Notes under the pieces: generated by a model | The model's database searches: none | What the model saw: only the letters and a program-made list of their open reading frames with translations | Told to the model about the DNA's origin: nothing | Part shown: positions 1-7,187 of the stretch, piece after piece | How the letters are laid out: each line of letters begins with the position of its first letter | How positions within the stretch are numbered: position 1 is the stretch's first letter | Program-made: the position numbers and the translations under genes | Origin: Devosia psychrophila | GTDB taxonomy: Bacteria; Pseudomonadota; Alphaproteobacteria; Rhizobiales; Devosiaceae | NCBI RefSeq assembly: GCF_000971275.1 | Contig: NZ_LAPV01000128.1 | Coordinates: 1-36,143, forward strand | DNA length: 36,143 nt | Direction: 5' to 3'

Positions 1-114
1 ACCTACGACGCCATCATCGATGCCGCTTGTCAGGCATGGCGAAATCTCGTCGACCAGCCGACAACCATAACATCGATCGGCATGCGTGAATGGGCACACA
101 CCGGTCAATCGTGA
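1..114 (+). CDS. IS630-family transposase, C-terminal end (partial)
   Basis: The frame is open from base 1 and stops with TGA at 112-114, giving the last 37 residues of a protein that begins outside the window. The end reads TITSIGMREWAHTGQS, preceded by YDAIIDAACQAWRNL. That is the usual C-terminus of IS630-family (Tc1/mariner-like DDE) transposases. The catalytic residues lie upstream of the window, so activity cannot be judged. It marks the left edge of the accessory region as an insertion-sequence boundary. I could not define the terminal inverted repeat. Confidence 0.72.
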   Translation, partial: TYDAIIDAACQAWRNLVDQPTTITSIGMREWAHTGQS

Positions 115-432
115 GCGCCGTTGGTATTAGGTTTGGTGCCCACCGAAGATTTTGCACCACTTAGACCCTTCGGTTTGCACCTTCGAACGCGAATTTGCAG
201 ACGTAGCTTGACTTGCGGGTGCTGGGTGTCAATTCTGCGATCGACAATCTGGGCCGGGCGGGACGCAGTGTTCATCAATCTCAGATCACTGCGCGTCGCC
301 AATAGTAGTCGTTCTGCACTACTCGGATCCGACCTCGTGGCGCGGGGCGCGGATTCATCGCGATCGCGAGTCAGGAGTTTCCCCCAACGCTGCTCGAACC
401 CGCGCGTCGAGGTCCAGGTTCAACCAGACAGG
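115..432. other. Gene-poor stretch after the IS630 end
   Basis: No convincing gene lies here. Short frames exist on both strands but have no recognisable protein content or ribosome binding site. The octamer TTTGCACC occurs twice (about 152-159 and 174-181), and the segment probably contains the IS630 right end. The P-type ATPase of the minus strand terminates at 433. I see no clear hairpin followed by a T-run to serve as its terminator. Confidence 0.5.
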
Positions 433-3252
433 TCAAAGGCCCTTGCCGGCCAGCCCTCGGCGCAAGAGCCATTTTCGCACTTCGCTGAACCATAAGACGC
501 TGCTGCCCATGGCGCCGCAGACCAGCCACTGCTCAAGTGTCAGTGCCACGGTGCCGAATGCCAAGTTGAGCGGGCCGAAATGGACCACCGCGACCTGCAG
601 GACAAGCGACAGCACGATGGCGCCCCAGAGCCAGCGATTGGCGAACATATGGCGGAAAGCGCTGGTGGTTTCAGAGCGCGCGTTCAGGCAGTTGAACAAC
701 TGGGCGCAGACCAGCACGGTAAAGCCTGCGGTGCGCGCCTGGTCCAGGCCTTGCGATCCCTCGATCAGCCCGCCGGGCAGATAGAGATCGATGGTCAGCA
801 GGGTGGCCAGGGCCATGATCAGCCCGATCGCCATCACGCCCCGCCACATACGGGCATCGATGGCGCGTTCCCCCGATTTGCGCGGCGGGCGGGCCATCAG
901 GTCCTCGCTGTGCGGGTCGATGCCCATGGCCAGCGCTGGGCCCGAATCGGTGATCAGGTTGATCCAAAGCACCTGGGTGGCCAGCAGCGGCAGCACCAGG
1001 GCCTCGTCGCCCCCGGCACCCGTCAACCCGATGATCCCGGCGCCGACCACGCCCAGAAATACGGTCAGGACTTCGCCCATGTTGGAGGACAGCAGGTAGC
1101 GCAGGAATTTGCGGATATTGTCGAAGATGCCGCGCCCCTCGCGGACCGCTTCGACGATGGTGGCGAAATTGTCGTCCGCCAGGATCATCCGGGCCGCCTG
1201 CTTGCTCACCTCGGTGCCGGTAATGCCCATGGCTACCCCGATATCGGCGGCCTTGAGCGCCGGCGCGTCGTTGACGCCATCCCCGGTCATGGCCACCACG
1301 TTGCCGTCGGCCTGCAAGGCGGCGACGATACGAAGTTTGTGCACCGGGGCCACGCGCGCATAGACCGAGCACTGGCGGACGGCCGCGGCAAAGTCAGCCT
1401 CGTCCAGCCCATCCAGATCGGCGCCGGTCATCGCTACGGCGCCGGCCTCGACAATGCCCAACTGGGTGGCGATGCGGGCCGCAGTGCGCGGATGATCGCC
1501 GGTGATCATCATCACCCTTATGCCGGCGCGGTGCGCCTCGGCGATGGCCACCGCCGCTTCCGGGCGGGGCGGATCGATGATGCCAACGGTGCCAACAAAG
1601 ATCAGGTCCCGCTCCAGCAATTCGCCGCCCCGCGCGTCCTCGCCCTCGGCCAATGGCCGATAAGCGACGGCCAGCGTGCGCAACGCCTGGTCGGAGAGAC
1701 GCTCGACATCGGCCAGTGCCTGGGCGCGCCGGGCCGCGTCGAAGGGCACGACCTCCATGCCGATCCGCACGCTGATGCAATGCTCGATCAGCACGTCCGG
1801 CGCGCCCTTGGTAACGATGACCAGCGCGCCGCCCAGTTCATGGTCGCGTTCGATCGAGGACATCATCTTGCGTTCGGAGGTGAAGGGGATTTCGAAAACC
1901 CGCTCGAAGCGCTGCTGGCGGCGCGCCTCGACGCCCAGCTTGCGCTCCGCCACGAGGAATGCCGCCTCGGTCGGATCGCCGTGGATTTCCCAGATGCCGT
2001 CCGCGCTCTCGCGCAGGCTGGCATTGCCAGCCAGGCTCCCCCCGCTCAGCACCACGATCTGCTCGGCCCGCACCGGACCCTCGGACAGAAGCTGCCCGTC
2101 GTGCTCCACGGCGCCCTCCGGTGCATAGCCGATGCCGGTAACGCGGCTGTCCCCGGACGCGGTCACCACCCGCTCGATGGTCATTTCCGAGCGCGTCAAC
2201 GTGCCGGTCTTGTCCGAGCAGATGACCGACGCCGAGCCCAGTGTCTCCACCGACGACAAGGTCTTGACCACGGCGTTGCGCCTTGCCATGCGCTGCACGC
2301 CAAGCGCCAGCACCAGCGACAAGATGGCCGGCAGCCCCTCCGGCACCGCCGCGACGGCCAGCGATACGCCCAGCAGCAGCACGGTGATCACGTCGGCCGG
2401 TCCCTTGATGTCCGAGACCAGCAGCAGTGTGGCCATCACCACGATGGCGATCGCCACCACGGCGATGCCCAGCATGTACCCGATCCGGGCGACTTCTTTT
2501 TGCAGCGGCGTCCGCTGCTCGACGGTGGCATCCAGCATCGTGGCGATGGCGCCCATCTCGGTCCGCATGCCAGTGGCGGTGACCACGGCGCGTCCGGTTC
2601 CCTGCGCCACGGAGGTGCCCTTGAACACCATGCAGAGCCGGTCGGCCAGTGGCATGGCTCCAGCCAGCGTCGCTGCATCCTTCAGTACCGCTTCGCTTTC
2701 GCCGGTGAGCGAGGCCTCCTGCACCGAAAGACTGGCCGAGACCATGAGCCTTGCGTCGGCGCCCACGGCATCGCCTTCCTCGAGCAGCATGATGTCGCCC
2801 GGAACCAGTCCGGCGCTGGGGATACGTTGACGCAGGCCGCCGCGCAGCACTGACGAGGTTACCGCCGTCATCCGGGCCAGTGCCGCCACGGCGCTCGCCG
2901 CCTTGGCCTCCTGGGCAAATCCCAGCACTGCGTTGAGCACCACCACCATGGCGATGACGATCCCATCCACCGGCCAGCCCTGGCGCCCCTCGATCAGCCA
3001 AGCGGCCAGAGCAATGACGATGGCGCCGAGCAGCAGATAGACAAGCGGATCCTGGAACTGGGCCAGCACCAGGCGCCATACCGGCAGCGACCCGGCGGCG
3101 CGCAACTGGTTGGGACCGTAAAGTGCGAGCCGCTGTGCAGCCTCCTGCGGGTCCAAACCCTGATCCGCATCGGCGCCAAGCGCGCGCGCTAACGCATCGG
3201 CGTCATGTAGCCAGGGCTCGTCAAGTGCTGCGGACTGGGGCAAATCTGTCAC
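433..3252 (-). CDS. P2-type cation-transporting ATPase (calcium-ATPase-like)
   Basis: This 939-residue pump has the full P-type layout: an N-terminal cation-ATPase domain, a TGES actuator loop, the phosphorylated DKTGTLT motif at Asp347, TGDHP near 584-588, a GDGVNDAPALKAADIG hinge and six C-terminal membrane helices. Ion-site residues resemble the SERCA family: PEGLP in helix 4 (Glu305), NMGEV in helix 5 and NLITD in helix 6. It therefore most likely exports calcium or a similar divalent cation from the cytoplasm, driven by ATP; the ion itself is inferred. The start is GTG at 3250-3252 and overlaps the stop of a small membrane-peptide gene by 4 bases (GTGA), which suggests translational coupling. 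The Acg-like nitroreductase lies further upstream on the same strand, so the genes probably form one operon. Confidence 0.93.
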   Translation of the reverse strand: MTDLPQSAALDEPWLHDADALARALGADADQGLDPQEAAQRLALYGPNQLRAAGSLPVWRLVLAQFQDPLVYLLLGAIVIALAAWLIEGRQGWPVDGIVIAMVVVLNAVLGFAQEAKAASAVAALARMTAVTSSVLRGGLRQRIPSAGLVPGDIMLLEEGDAVGADARLMVSASLSVQEASLTGESEAVLKDAATLAGAMPLADRLCMVFKGTSVAQGTGRAVVTATGMRTEMGAIATMLDATVEQRTPLQKEVARIGYMLGIAVVAIAIVVMATLLLVSDIKGPADVITVLLLGVSLAVAAVPEGLPAILSLVLALGVQRMARRNAVVKTLSSVETLGSASVICSDKTGTLTRSEMTIERVVTASGDSRVTGIGYAPEGAVEHDGQLLSEGPVRAEQIVVLSGGSLAGNASLRESADGIWEIHGDPTEAAFLVAERKLGVEARRQQRFERVFEIPFTSERKMMSSIERDHELGGALVIVTKGAPDVLIEHCISVRIGMEVVPFDAARRAQALADVERLSDQALRTLAVAYRPLAEGEDARGGELLERDLIFVGTVGIIDPPRPEAAVAIAEAHRAGIRVMMITGDHPRTAARIATQLGIVEAGAVAMTGADLDGLDEADFAAAVRQCSVYARVAPVHKLRIVAALQADGNVVAMTGDGVNDAPALKAADIGVAMGITGTEVSKQAARMILADDNFATIVEAVREGRGIFDNIRKFLRYLLSSNMGEVLTVFLGVVGAGIIGLTGAGGDEALVLPLLATQVLWINLITDSGPALAMGIDPHSEDLMARPPRKSGERAIDARMWRGVMAIGLIMALATLLTIDLYLPGGLIEGSQGLDQARTAGFTVLVCAQLFNCLNARSETTSAFRHMFANRWLWGAIVLSLVLQVAVVHFGPLNLAFGTVALTLEQWLVCGAMGSSVLWFSEVRKWLLRRGLAGKGL

Positions 3253-3359
3253 GTTTGATCCTTGTGCTGCGCGTCACTGGCTCCAGCCCACTTCAGGGTC
3301 GCCCCCGATAGGACAACTACTATCCCGGCCAAGAGCACCAGGAGCAGAAATGTGATCAT
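3249..3359 (-). CDS. Small one-helix membrane peptide, 36 residues
   Basis: ATG at 3357-3359 begins MITFLLLVLLAGIVVVLSGA, a single strongly hydrophobic helix of about 18-20 residues, followed by a polar tail ending in AQHKDQT. The stop (3249-3251) overlaps the GTG start of the P-type ATPase by 4 bases. The start overlaps the stop of an 8-codon upstream frame by 4 bases (ATGA). This packing suggests a real, co-translated gene. Size, topology and position recall KdpF, the small stabilising subunit encoded before the Kdp pump, although I see no sequence identity to it. A role as an accessory or regulatory subunit of the ATPase is inference. The same reading frame extends upstream inside the nitroreductase gene, but only this part has membrane-protein character. 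Confidence 0.55.
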   Translation of the reverse strand: MITFLLLVLLAGIVVVLSGATLKWAGASDAQHKDQT

Positions 3360-3382
3360 CGGATCATAATATTGTCCGTCAT
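3356..3382 (-). CDS. Possible 8-codon leader peptide before the membrane peptide
   Basis: ATG at 3380-3382 starts the frame MTDNIMIR and stops at 3356-3358. It lies 4 bases after the best Shine-Dalgarno sequence of this operon (CAGGAGAGG, 3387-3395). Its stop overlaps the start of the 36-residue membrane peptide as ATGA. Ribosomes loading at the strong site could therefore reinitiate at the membrane peptide and then at the ATPase. An alternative is that the ribosome site serves the membrane peptide directly despite long spacing. Nothing shows that the octapeptide itself has a function. Confidence 0.35.
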   Translation of the reverse strand: MTDNIMIR

Positions 3383-3386
3383 CGTG

Positions 3387-3395
3387 CCTCTCCTG
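3387..3395 (-). promoter_or_regulatory. Strong ribosome binding site between nitroreductase and ATPase genes
   Basis: The minus strand reads CAGGAGAGG, close to the ideal anti-16S match. It lies 4 bases before the 8-codon frame and about 27 bases before the start of the membrane peptide. The ATPase start itself has no comparable site, so this one probably feeds the coupled chain. Confidence 0.5.
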
Positions 3396-3403
3396 TTGAA
3401 CGG

Positions 3404-4513
3404 TCAAACGATTACGTCCGCAAGCGGCCGACGCATCGAGCTCGGCATATCCTCGGCGTAGCCAAAGCGGACGATCAGGTCGGGGCGCCGCTGCCCGAGC
3501 CCAAGGTGCTCGGCGAGACGTTGCCGCACCTTCGGCACCTCGACCGCTTGATTGAGAAAGGCATGCTTGATCCCGAGCACTGTCGTCTGCAGCGCGAAGC
3601 GCTGATAGGCGCGACCAGCAGCGATCCAGTGGGCCCTGTCGTTTTGTGTGGAGACAAAAATCGCAAGGCCGGAGGAACTTGCGATCTGTGCCAGATACTT
3701 CGTGTTCTCGGAGGCAGCCGTGGCCACGACATCGAAAAGCAGCCGCCCGATCGGCCCGGGCAATACCGGGTTGCCTGACGTGTGGGAAAACAGGCCATCC
3801 GCGCTCGATACCGCCTCGGCGTAGCTGAAGCGCAGCCACTGCTTGAGCTCGTCAATGTAGGCACGGTCTCCCATCTGGATGGTATTGCCCTGGATGATGA
3901 GTGCGCCGACGGCATCGATCGCGGATCGCTCGGTCAGCAGCAGAAGATCGACTCCATCATTACGTGCTGCGGCAGCCATTGCCTCAAGGTTGGCCGCAGG
4001 AATTGGCTGCCCGTCATAGAGTGACCTTGTGCATTGCCGTTTCGGGATTGCCTCGGCCATTGGCGTCGCCATCACGGCGCCGGGGCTGAGTGCGAGGACA
4101 ATACGACCATCACCATCGGCGTCAAAGCGGGGCACGGCGGACAGGCCCAGCAGCGGCGCCCCCTGAACCATGTTCTCAGCCGCCGCCCCAAGGCTGGCAA
4201 AGAGATGATGGTCGTCGGGGTCGACGGTAGGCGTCGCGCGCGTCAGATCGGGTAGCAACGTGATCGTTGCCGGCGCGAGTTCGAAGCGCCAAGCCTGCGT
4301 ATTGTGGCTATTGGCGGCGAGAGTGGCATAGCGGACAAGCTCGTGAATGGCGTCCTGACCGGTCAGACCTGGCTCGATCGGATCGCGGATCGTCTTAATC
4401 GCCTCTTTCCAAGAGTCCTTGCTCGCCCCTGACCAAAGAGCAAAGCCGGCCGCCCCCGAGGCGACGATTGCTACGGTCCCTCCGGCACCAAGCAAAGCTG
4501 TTCTGCGGTTCAT
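3404..4513 (-). CDS. Acg-like nitroreductase-family protein with twin-arginine leader
   Basis: The protein has 369 residues and starts MNRRTALLGAGG, a twin-arginine followed by a hydrophobic stretch, so export or membrane anchoring by the Tat route is likely. The body contains ATLAANSHNTQAWRF and other features of the Acg/Rv2032 branch of the FMN nitroreductase fold. In mycobacteria this branch belongs to the DosR dormancy regulon and often lacks ordinary nitroreductase activity; its exact role is unsettled. The C-terminus RFGYAEDMPSSMRRP is also typical of the group. The gene ends 21 bases before the leader frame of the membrane peptide and ATPase, so one operon is likely. A remnant of a second, similar gene lies at 16438-16641. 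The family call is strong, the biochemical role uncertain. Confidence 0.8.
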   Translation of the reverse strand: MNRRTALLGAGGTVAIVASGAAGFALWSGASKDSWKEAIKTIRDPIEPGLTGQDAIHELVRYATLAANSHNTQAWRFELAPATITLLPDLTRATPTVDPDDHHLFASLGAAAENMVQGAPLLGLSAVPRFDADGDGRIVLALSPGAVMATPMAEAIPKRQCTRSLYDGQPIPAANLEAMAAAARNDGVDLLLLTERSAIDAVGALIIQGNTIQMGDRAYIDELKQWLRFSYAEAVSSADGLFSHTSGNPVLPGPIGRLLFDVVATAASENTKYLAQIASSSGLAIFVSTQNDRAHWIAAGRAYQRFALQTTVLGIKHAFLNQAVEVPKVRQRLAEHLGLGQRRPDLIVRFGYAEDMPSSMRRPLADVIV

Positions 4514-4682
4514 GCGGGCAAACGCTTGAGCAGGAAGTAAGTGAGGAGTTGATGCTGGCGCATTGGTGAGACCGCCTTTGCAGATGGTGTCTACATCATC
4601 GTCACGGCTTGACGGCAGCGGTTATTCCCGCAGCTGCGCAGAGCGCAACTTGGCTCGCGACGGATTGTTCCGCCTTTGGAGT

Positions 4683-4766
4683 AAAGATTCACTAGTGCGT
4701 ATCATGCATTCGATCGGTTTTATTGAAATCAACCTCAAGTTATGCCTGAGAATAAGGTGAATCTTT
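4683..4766. repeat. 10-bp inverted repeat with 64-bp spacer
   Basis: AAAGATTCAC at 4683-4692 is repeated exactly as its reverse complement GTGAATCTTT at 4757-4766. It sits in the AT-rich divergent promoter region between two operons of the cluster. The spacing (about 74 bp centre to centre, roughly seven helical turns) would suit two operator sites joined by a DNA loop. It could also be a chance repeat. Confidence 0.45.
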
Positions 4767-4844
4767 CGAAATTCATAATGTCATAAATATTTGAGGTGAC
4801 CCAATTCTTGTTCGAGAAAATTGCACAAATTTGCAGATCAGTAT

Positions 4845-4858
4845 TTGACGCAGATCAA
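4845..4858 (+). promoter_or_regulatory. FixK/FNR-type binding site
   Basis: The sequence TTGACGCAGATCAA matches the FixK/FNR/Anr consensus TTGAY-N4-RTCAA at every conserved base. Its centre lies about 138 bases before the alcohol dehydrogenase ATG. Class II activation by these regulators places the site near -41.5, which would put transcription start around 4893. The first genes downstream encode alcohol dehydrogenase and, further on, acetate kinase and phosphoketolase, all suitable for low oxygen. No comparable site was found near the arc operon or the genes right of 22000. Confidence 0.75.
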
Positions 4859-4989
4859 ATAACATCCGGAACCATTGTGATGAGGTTGCGTTCGAAGGTC
4901 CGTGCAGTTGCCCAGGCGATATGTCCGAGCCTGATCAAGGACGCCGTGTCGATCCGTGCCGCGACCTAACCCAAGCCAAGGATTCTGCG

Positions 4990-6033
4990 ATGAAAGCCCT
5001 CGTCTATCTCGGTCCCGGCCAAAAAGCGCTGCAGGACCACCCCATGCCGGAAATCGCCTCGCCCACCGACGCGATCGTCCGGATCACAAAGACAACCATC
5101 TGCGGCACGGACCTGCACATTCTCAAGGGCGACGTCCCCACCTGCGAGCCTGGCCGCGTTCTGGGCCATGAAGGCGTCGGCATTATCGAGAGCGTCGGCA
5201 GCGGTGTCACGGCATTCAAACCGGGAGATCGCGTACTGATCTCCTGCATCAGTTCCTGCGGCAAGTGCGAGTATTGCCGCAAGCAGATGTACTCCCACTG
5301 CACCACCGGGGGCTGGATTCTCGGCAACAAGATTGACGGCACGCAGGCCGAGTTCGTTCGCATCCCCCATGCCGATACCAGCCTCTATCCCATCCCGGAA
5401 GGTGCCGACGAAGAGGCGCTGGTCATGCTCAGCGACATCCTACCCACCGGTTTCGAGTGCGGGGTGCTCAACGGCAGGGTTGTGCCTGGGAGCACCGTGG
5501 CAATAGTTGGCGCTGGACCGATCGGGCTGGCTTCATTGCTGACCGCCCAGTTCTATGCACCTGCCGAAATCATCATGATCGACCTCGACGACAATCGTCT
5601 GGAGGTTGCCAAGCGGTTCGGCGCCACCGCAACGATCAACAGCGCCGACGGCAACGCGACGGCGGCCGTCATGGCGATGACCGGAGGCCGCGGCGTCGAT
5701 GCCGCGATCGAGGCCGTGGGCATCCCCGCGACGTTCGAGCTCTGCGAGCAGATCATCGCCCCCGGCGGCACCATCGCCAATGTCGGCGTGCATGGCGTCA
5801 AGGTCGATCTCCACCTCGAGAATTTGTGGGACCGCAACATCACTATCACCACGCGGCTGGTCGACACCGTAAGCACGCCGATGCTGCTCAACATCGTCAA
5901 ATCCAACCGGCTCGACGCGGCGCAGCTCATTACGCATCGCTTCAAACTCGACAAAATCCTTGATGCGTACGAGACCTTTGGACATGCCGCCGACACGCAC
6001 GCCCTCAAGGTGATCATCGAAGCCCAGGGGTGA
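4990..6033 (+). CDS. Zinc-dependent alcohol dehydrogenase
   Basis: This 347-residue member of the medium-chain dehydrogenase family interconverts an alcohol and an aldehyde or ketone with NAD(P). Catalytic zinc ligands are seen as Cys38 (TTICGTD) and His60-Glu61 (GHE). The structural zinc set is Cys90, Cys93, Cys96 and Cys104 (CGKCEYC plus a later Cys). GAGPIG is the nucleotide-binding turn. I chose the ATG at 4990 because AAGGA lies about 8 bases upstream and because MKALVYLGPG is the normal family start; the frame is also open upstream to an ATG at 4921. It is the first gene after the FixK/FNR box. In this setting it may dispose of NADH by reducing acetaldehyde, or act on isopropanol-type substrates; the substrate cannot be read from sequence. 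Confidence 0.92.
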   Translation: MKALVYLGPGQKALQDHPMPEIASPTDAIVRITKTTICGTDLHILKGDVPTCEPGRVLGHEGVGIIESVGSGVTAFKPGDRVLISCISSCGKCEYCRKQMYSHCTTGGWILGNKIDGTQAEFVRIPHADTSLYPIPEGADEEALVMLSDILPTGFECGVLNGRVVPGSTVAIVGAGPIGLASLLTAQFYAPAEIIMIDLDDNRLEVAKRFGATATINSADGNATAAVMAMTGGRGVDAAIEAVGIPATFELCEQIIAPGGTIANVGVHGVKVDLHLENLWDRNITITTRLVDTVSTPMLLNIVKSNRLDAAQLITHRFKLDKILDAYETFGHAADTHALKVIIEAQG

Positions 6034-6127
6034 AACGTTCGGATGGCCGGCGGATCGATGAAGGAGGGAGGGACGCAATGACATTGCTGATCGCTGGTCT
6101 GCTCGCGCCGGCGCCCATCGGATTGTC

Positions 6128-6895
6128 GTGTTGCTCACTCTGTCCAACCAGTTCGTTGCCAAGATTGCAGCATGGCGCAAGATCGTCATTGGCGCGCAGG
6201 CCTCTTCGCCCCCTGATCAGGACTCCATTCCCACAATCGTGCAGGCCTTCGCACAGCGCAATGGGGCAACGCTCGGGGGTCCCGCGACCGTTCTGGCCCA
6301 TCAGCGGGCGGAAATGAGAACCGCCAGGGACCAGCCGTTCTTTGCAATCGAGGCGACGCAACTGTCAGGCACCCGCGATGCTGGCTTCGTCTGGGAGGCC
6401 ACGGCAACGATGGCGCGCGTCCTCCCGGTTCGCGTCGTTGATGCCCATGCTGGCGGCAAGGGTTGGCTGGAGGTGCGGATTTTCGGAGCCATCCCGATGG
6501 CCAATGCCACCGGCCCTGACAGCGACAAAGGCGAGATGATGCGCTTTCTGTCCGAACTGGCATGGAATCCTGACGCCATCCTCAATACCGCCGCACTCAA
6601 ATGGCGCCAGATCGATGAGCTGACTGTGGAAGTTTCGGCGGAAACGGCAGGGGGGATTGCCAGTGTTCGGCATCTCTTCGACGCCAGTGGCGACATTGTG
6701 GGGATCGAGGCCGATGATCGCCCCTATCTGATGGACGGCAAGACCGTGCCCGTGCGCTGGGTCGGCCGCTTTCGCGACTATGCCAGCTTCGGCCCCTACC
6801 GGTTGCCCAGCTATGGAGAAGTTGCCTGGGAACTGCCCGAGGGTGAGTTCGTCTACTTTCGCGGCACCATTACGAGCTTTGCGGCAATCGAATAA
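6128..6895 (+). CDS. DUF6544-like protein with probable N-terminal frameshift
   Basis: The 255 residues resemble the uncharacterised DUF6544 (earlier DUF6920) group, with segments such as FLSELAWNPDAILN, WRQID and FRDYASFGPYRLPSYG. No function is known. The only in-frame start in reach is a GTG at 6128 without a ribosome site. A very strong site, AAGGAGGGAGG (6061-6071), instead precedes ATG 6078, which opens MTLLIAGLLA in another frame. Family members usually begin with a hydrophobic helix, and MTLLIAGLLA followed by RIVVLLTLSNQF would form one. I infer one missing or two extra bases near 6105-6120: a sequencing error or a recent mutation. The gene lies 94 bases after alcohol dehydrogenase and is probably co-transcribed. 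Confidence 0.68.
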   Translation: MLLTLSNQFVAKIAAWRKIVIGAQASSPPDQDSIPTIVQAFAQRNGATLGGPATVLAHQRAEMRTARDQPFFAIEATQLSGTRDAGFVWEATATMARVLPVRVVDAHAGGKGWLEVRIFGAIPMANATGPDSDKGEMMRFLSELAWNPDAILNTAALKWRQIDELTVEVSAETAGGIASVRHLFDASGDIVGIEADDRPYLMDGKTVPVRWVGRFRDYASFGPYRLPSYGEVAWELPEGEFVYFRGTITSFAAIE

Positions 6896-6944
6896 GCGGC
6901 TTTGACAAATCGGCACCCACGAAGTGACACGCAAGGAAGCACGG

Positions 6945-7187
6945 ATGAAAGCGATCGATCTGCGGAGGATACTTATTGGCCTGGTCGGCGGCTTGGCGCT
7001 CGCCTTGGGCGGGCTCTGGCTGCTGCAAGGCACGGGACTTGTGCAGGTGCGGCCGATCTTGTGCTTTGCCGACTGTGCGGAGCTCCAGGGACCCTCGACG
7101 ACCTGGGCTATCGTCGGCCTCATCATGGCTGTCCTCGGCGCATGGGGCGTCGTTTACAGCCTCAGAAGGCCGCGAAGGCCTAGATGA
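6945..7187 (+). CDS. Small two-helix membrane protein, unknown function
   Basis: The 80-residue protein starts MKAIDLRRILIGLVGG. AAGGA lies about 7 bases before the ATG at 6945; a GTG at 6924 would add seven residues. It has two membrane helices, about residues 9-29 and 51-72, with an intervening segment holding two cysteines (LCFADCAEL), and a basic tail RRPRRPR. The stop overlaps the start of the next gene by ATGA, so the two are translated together. I do not recognise the family. Its role is probably tied to the membrane-anchored hydrolase that follows. Confidence 0.7.
   Translation: MKAIDLRRILIGLVGGLALALGGLWLLQGTGLVQVRPILCFADCAELQGPSTTWAIVGLIMAVLGAWGVVYSLRRPRRPR

Larger units (their letters stand above)
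4514..4989. promoter_or_regulatory. Divergent AT-rich regulatory region
   Basis: This 476-bp gap separates the minus-strand nitroreductase operon from the plus-strand alcohol dehydrogenase gene. The part from about 4680 to 4865 is far richer in A and T than its surroundings. It contains a FixK/FNR-type site at 4845-4858, a 10-bp inverted repeat (4683-4692 and 4757-4766), and a GCAGATCA octamer repeated at 4833-4840 and 4851-4858. The short frame that spans 4563-4760 has no family resemblance and is not called. Promoters for both flanking operons should lie here. Confidence 0.6.

Noticed and set aside
580..2853. A 757-codon open frame on the plus strand, antisense to the P-type ATPase gene
   Set aside because: It is rich in His, Gln, Arg and Asp and has no protein-family character. 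High GC on the opposite strand of a real gene commonly leaves such open frames.
4563..4760. A 65-codon frame inside the divergent AT-rich region
   Set aside because: There is no ribosome site or family resemblance, and it lies over the inverted repeat and promoter area.
6030..6317. A 95-codon frame beginning near the strong ribosome site, as an independent gene
   Set aside because: Only the first ten or so residues after ATG 6078 are hydrophobic; the rest looks out of frame. A frameshift into the DUF6544-like gene explains it better.
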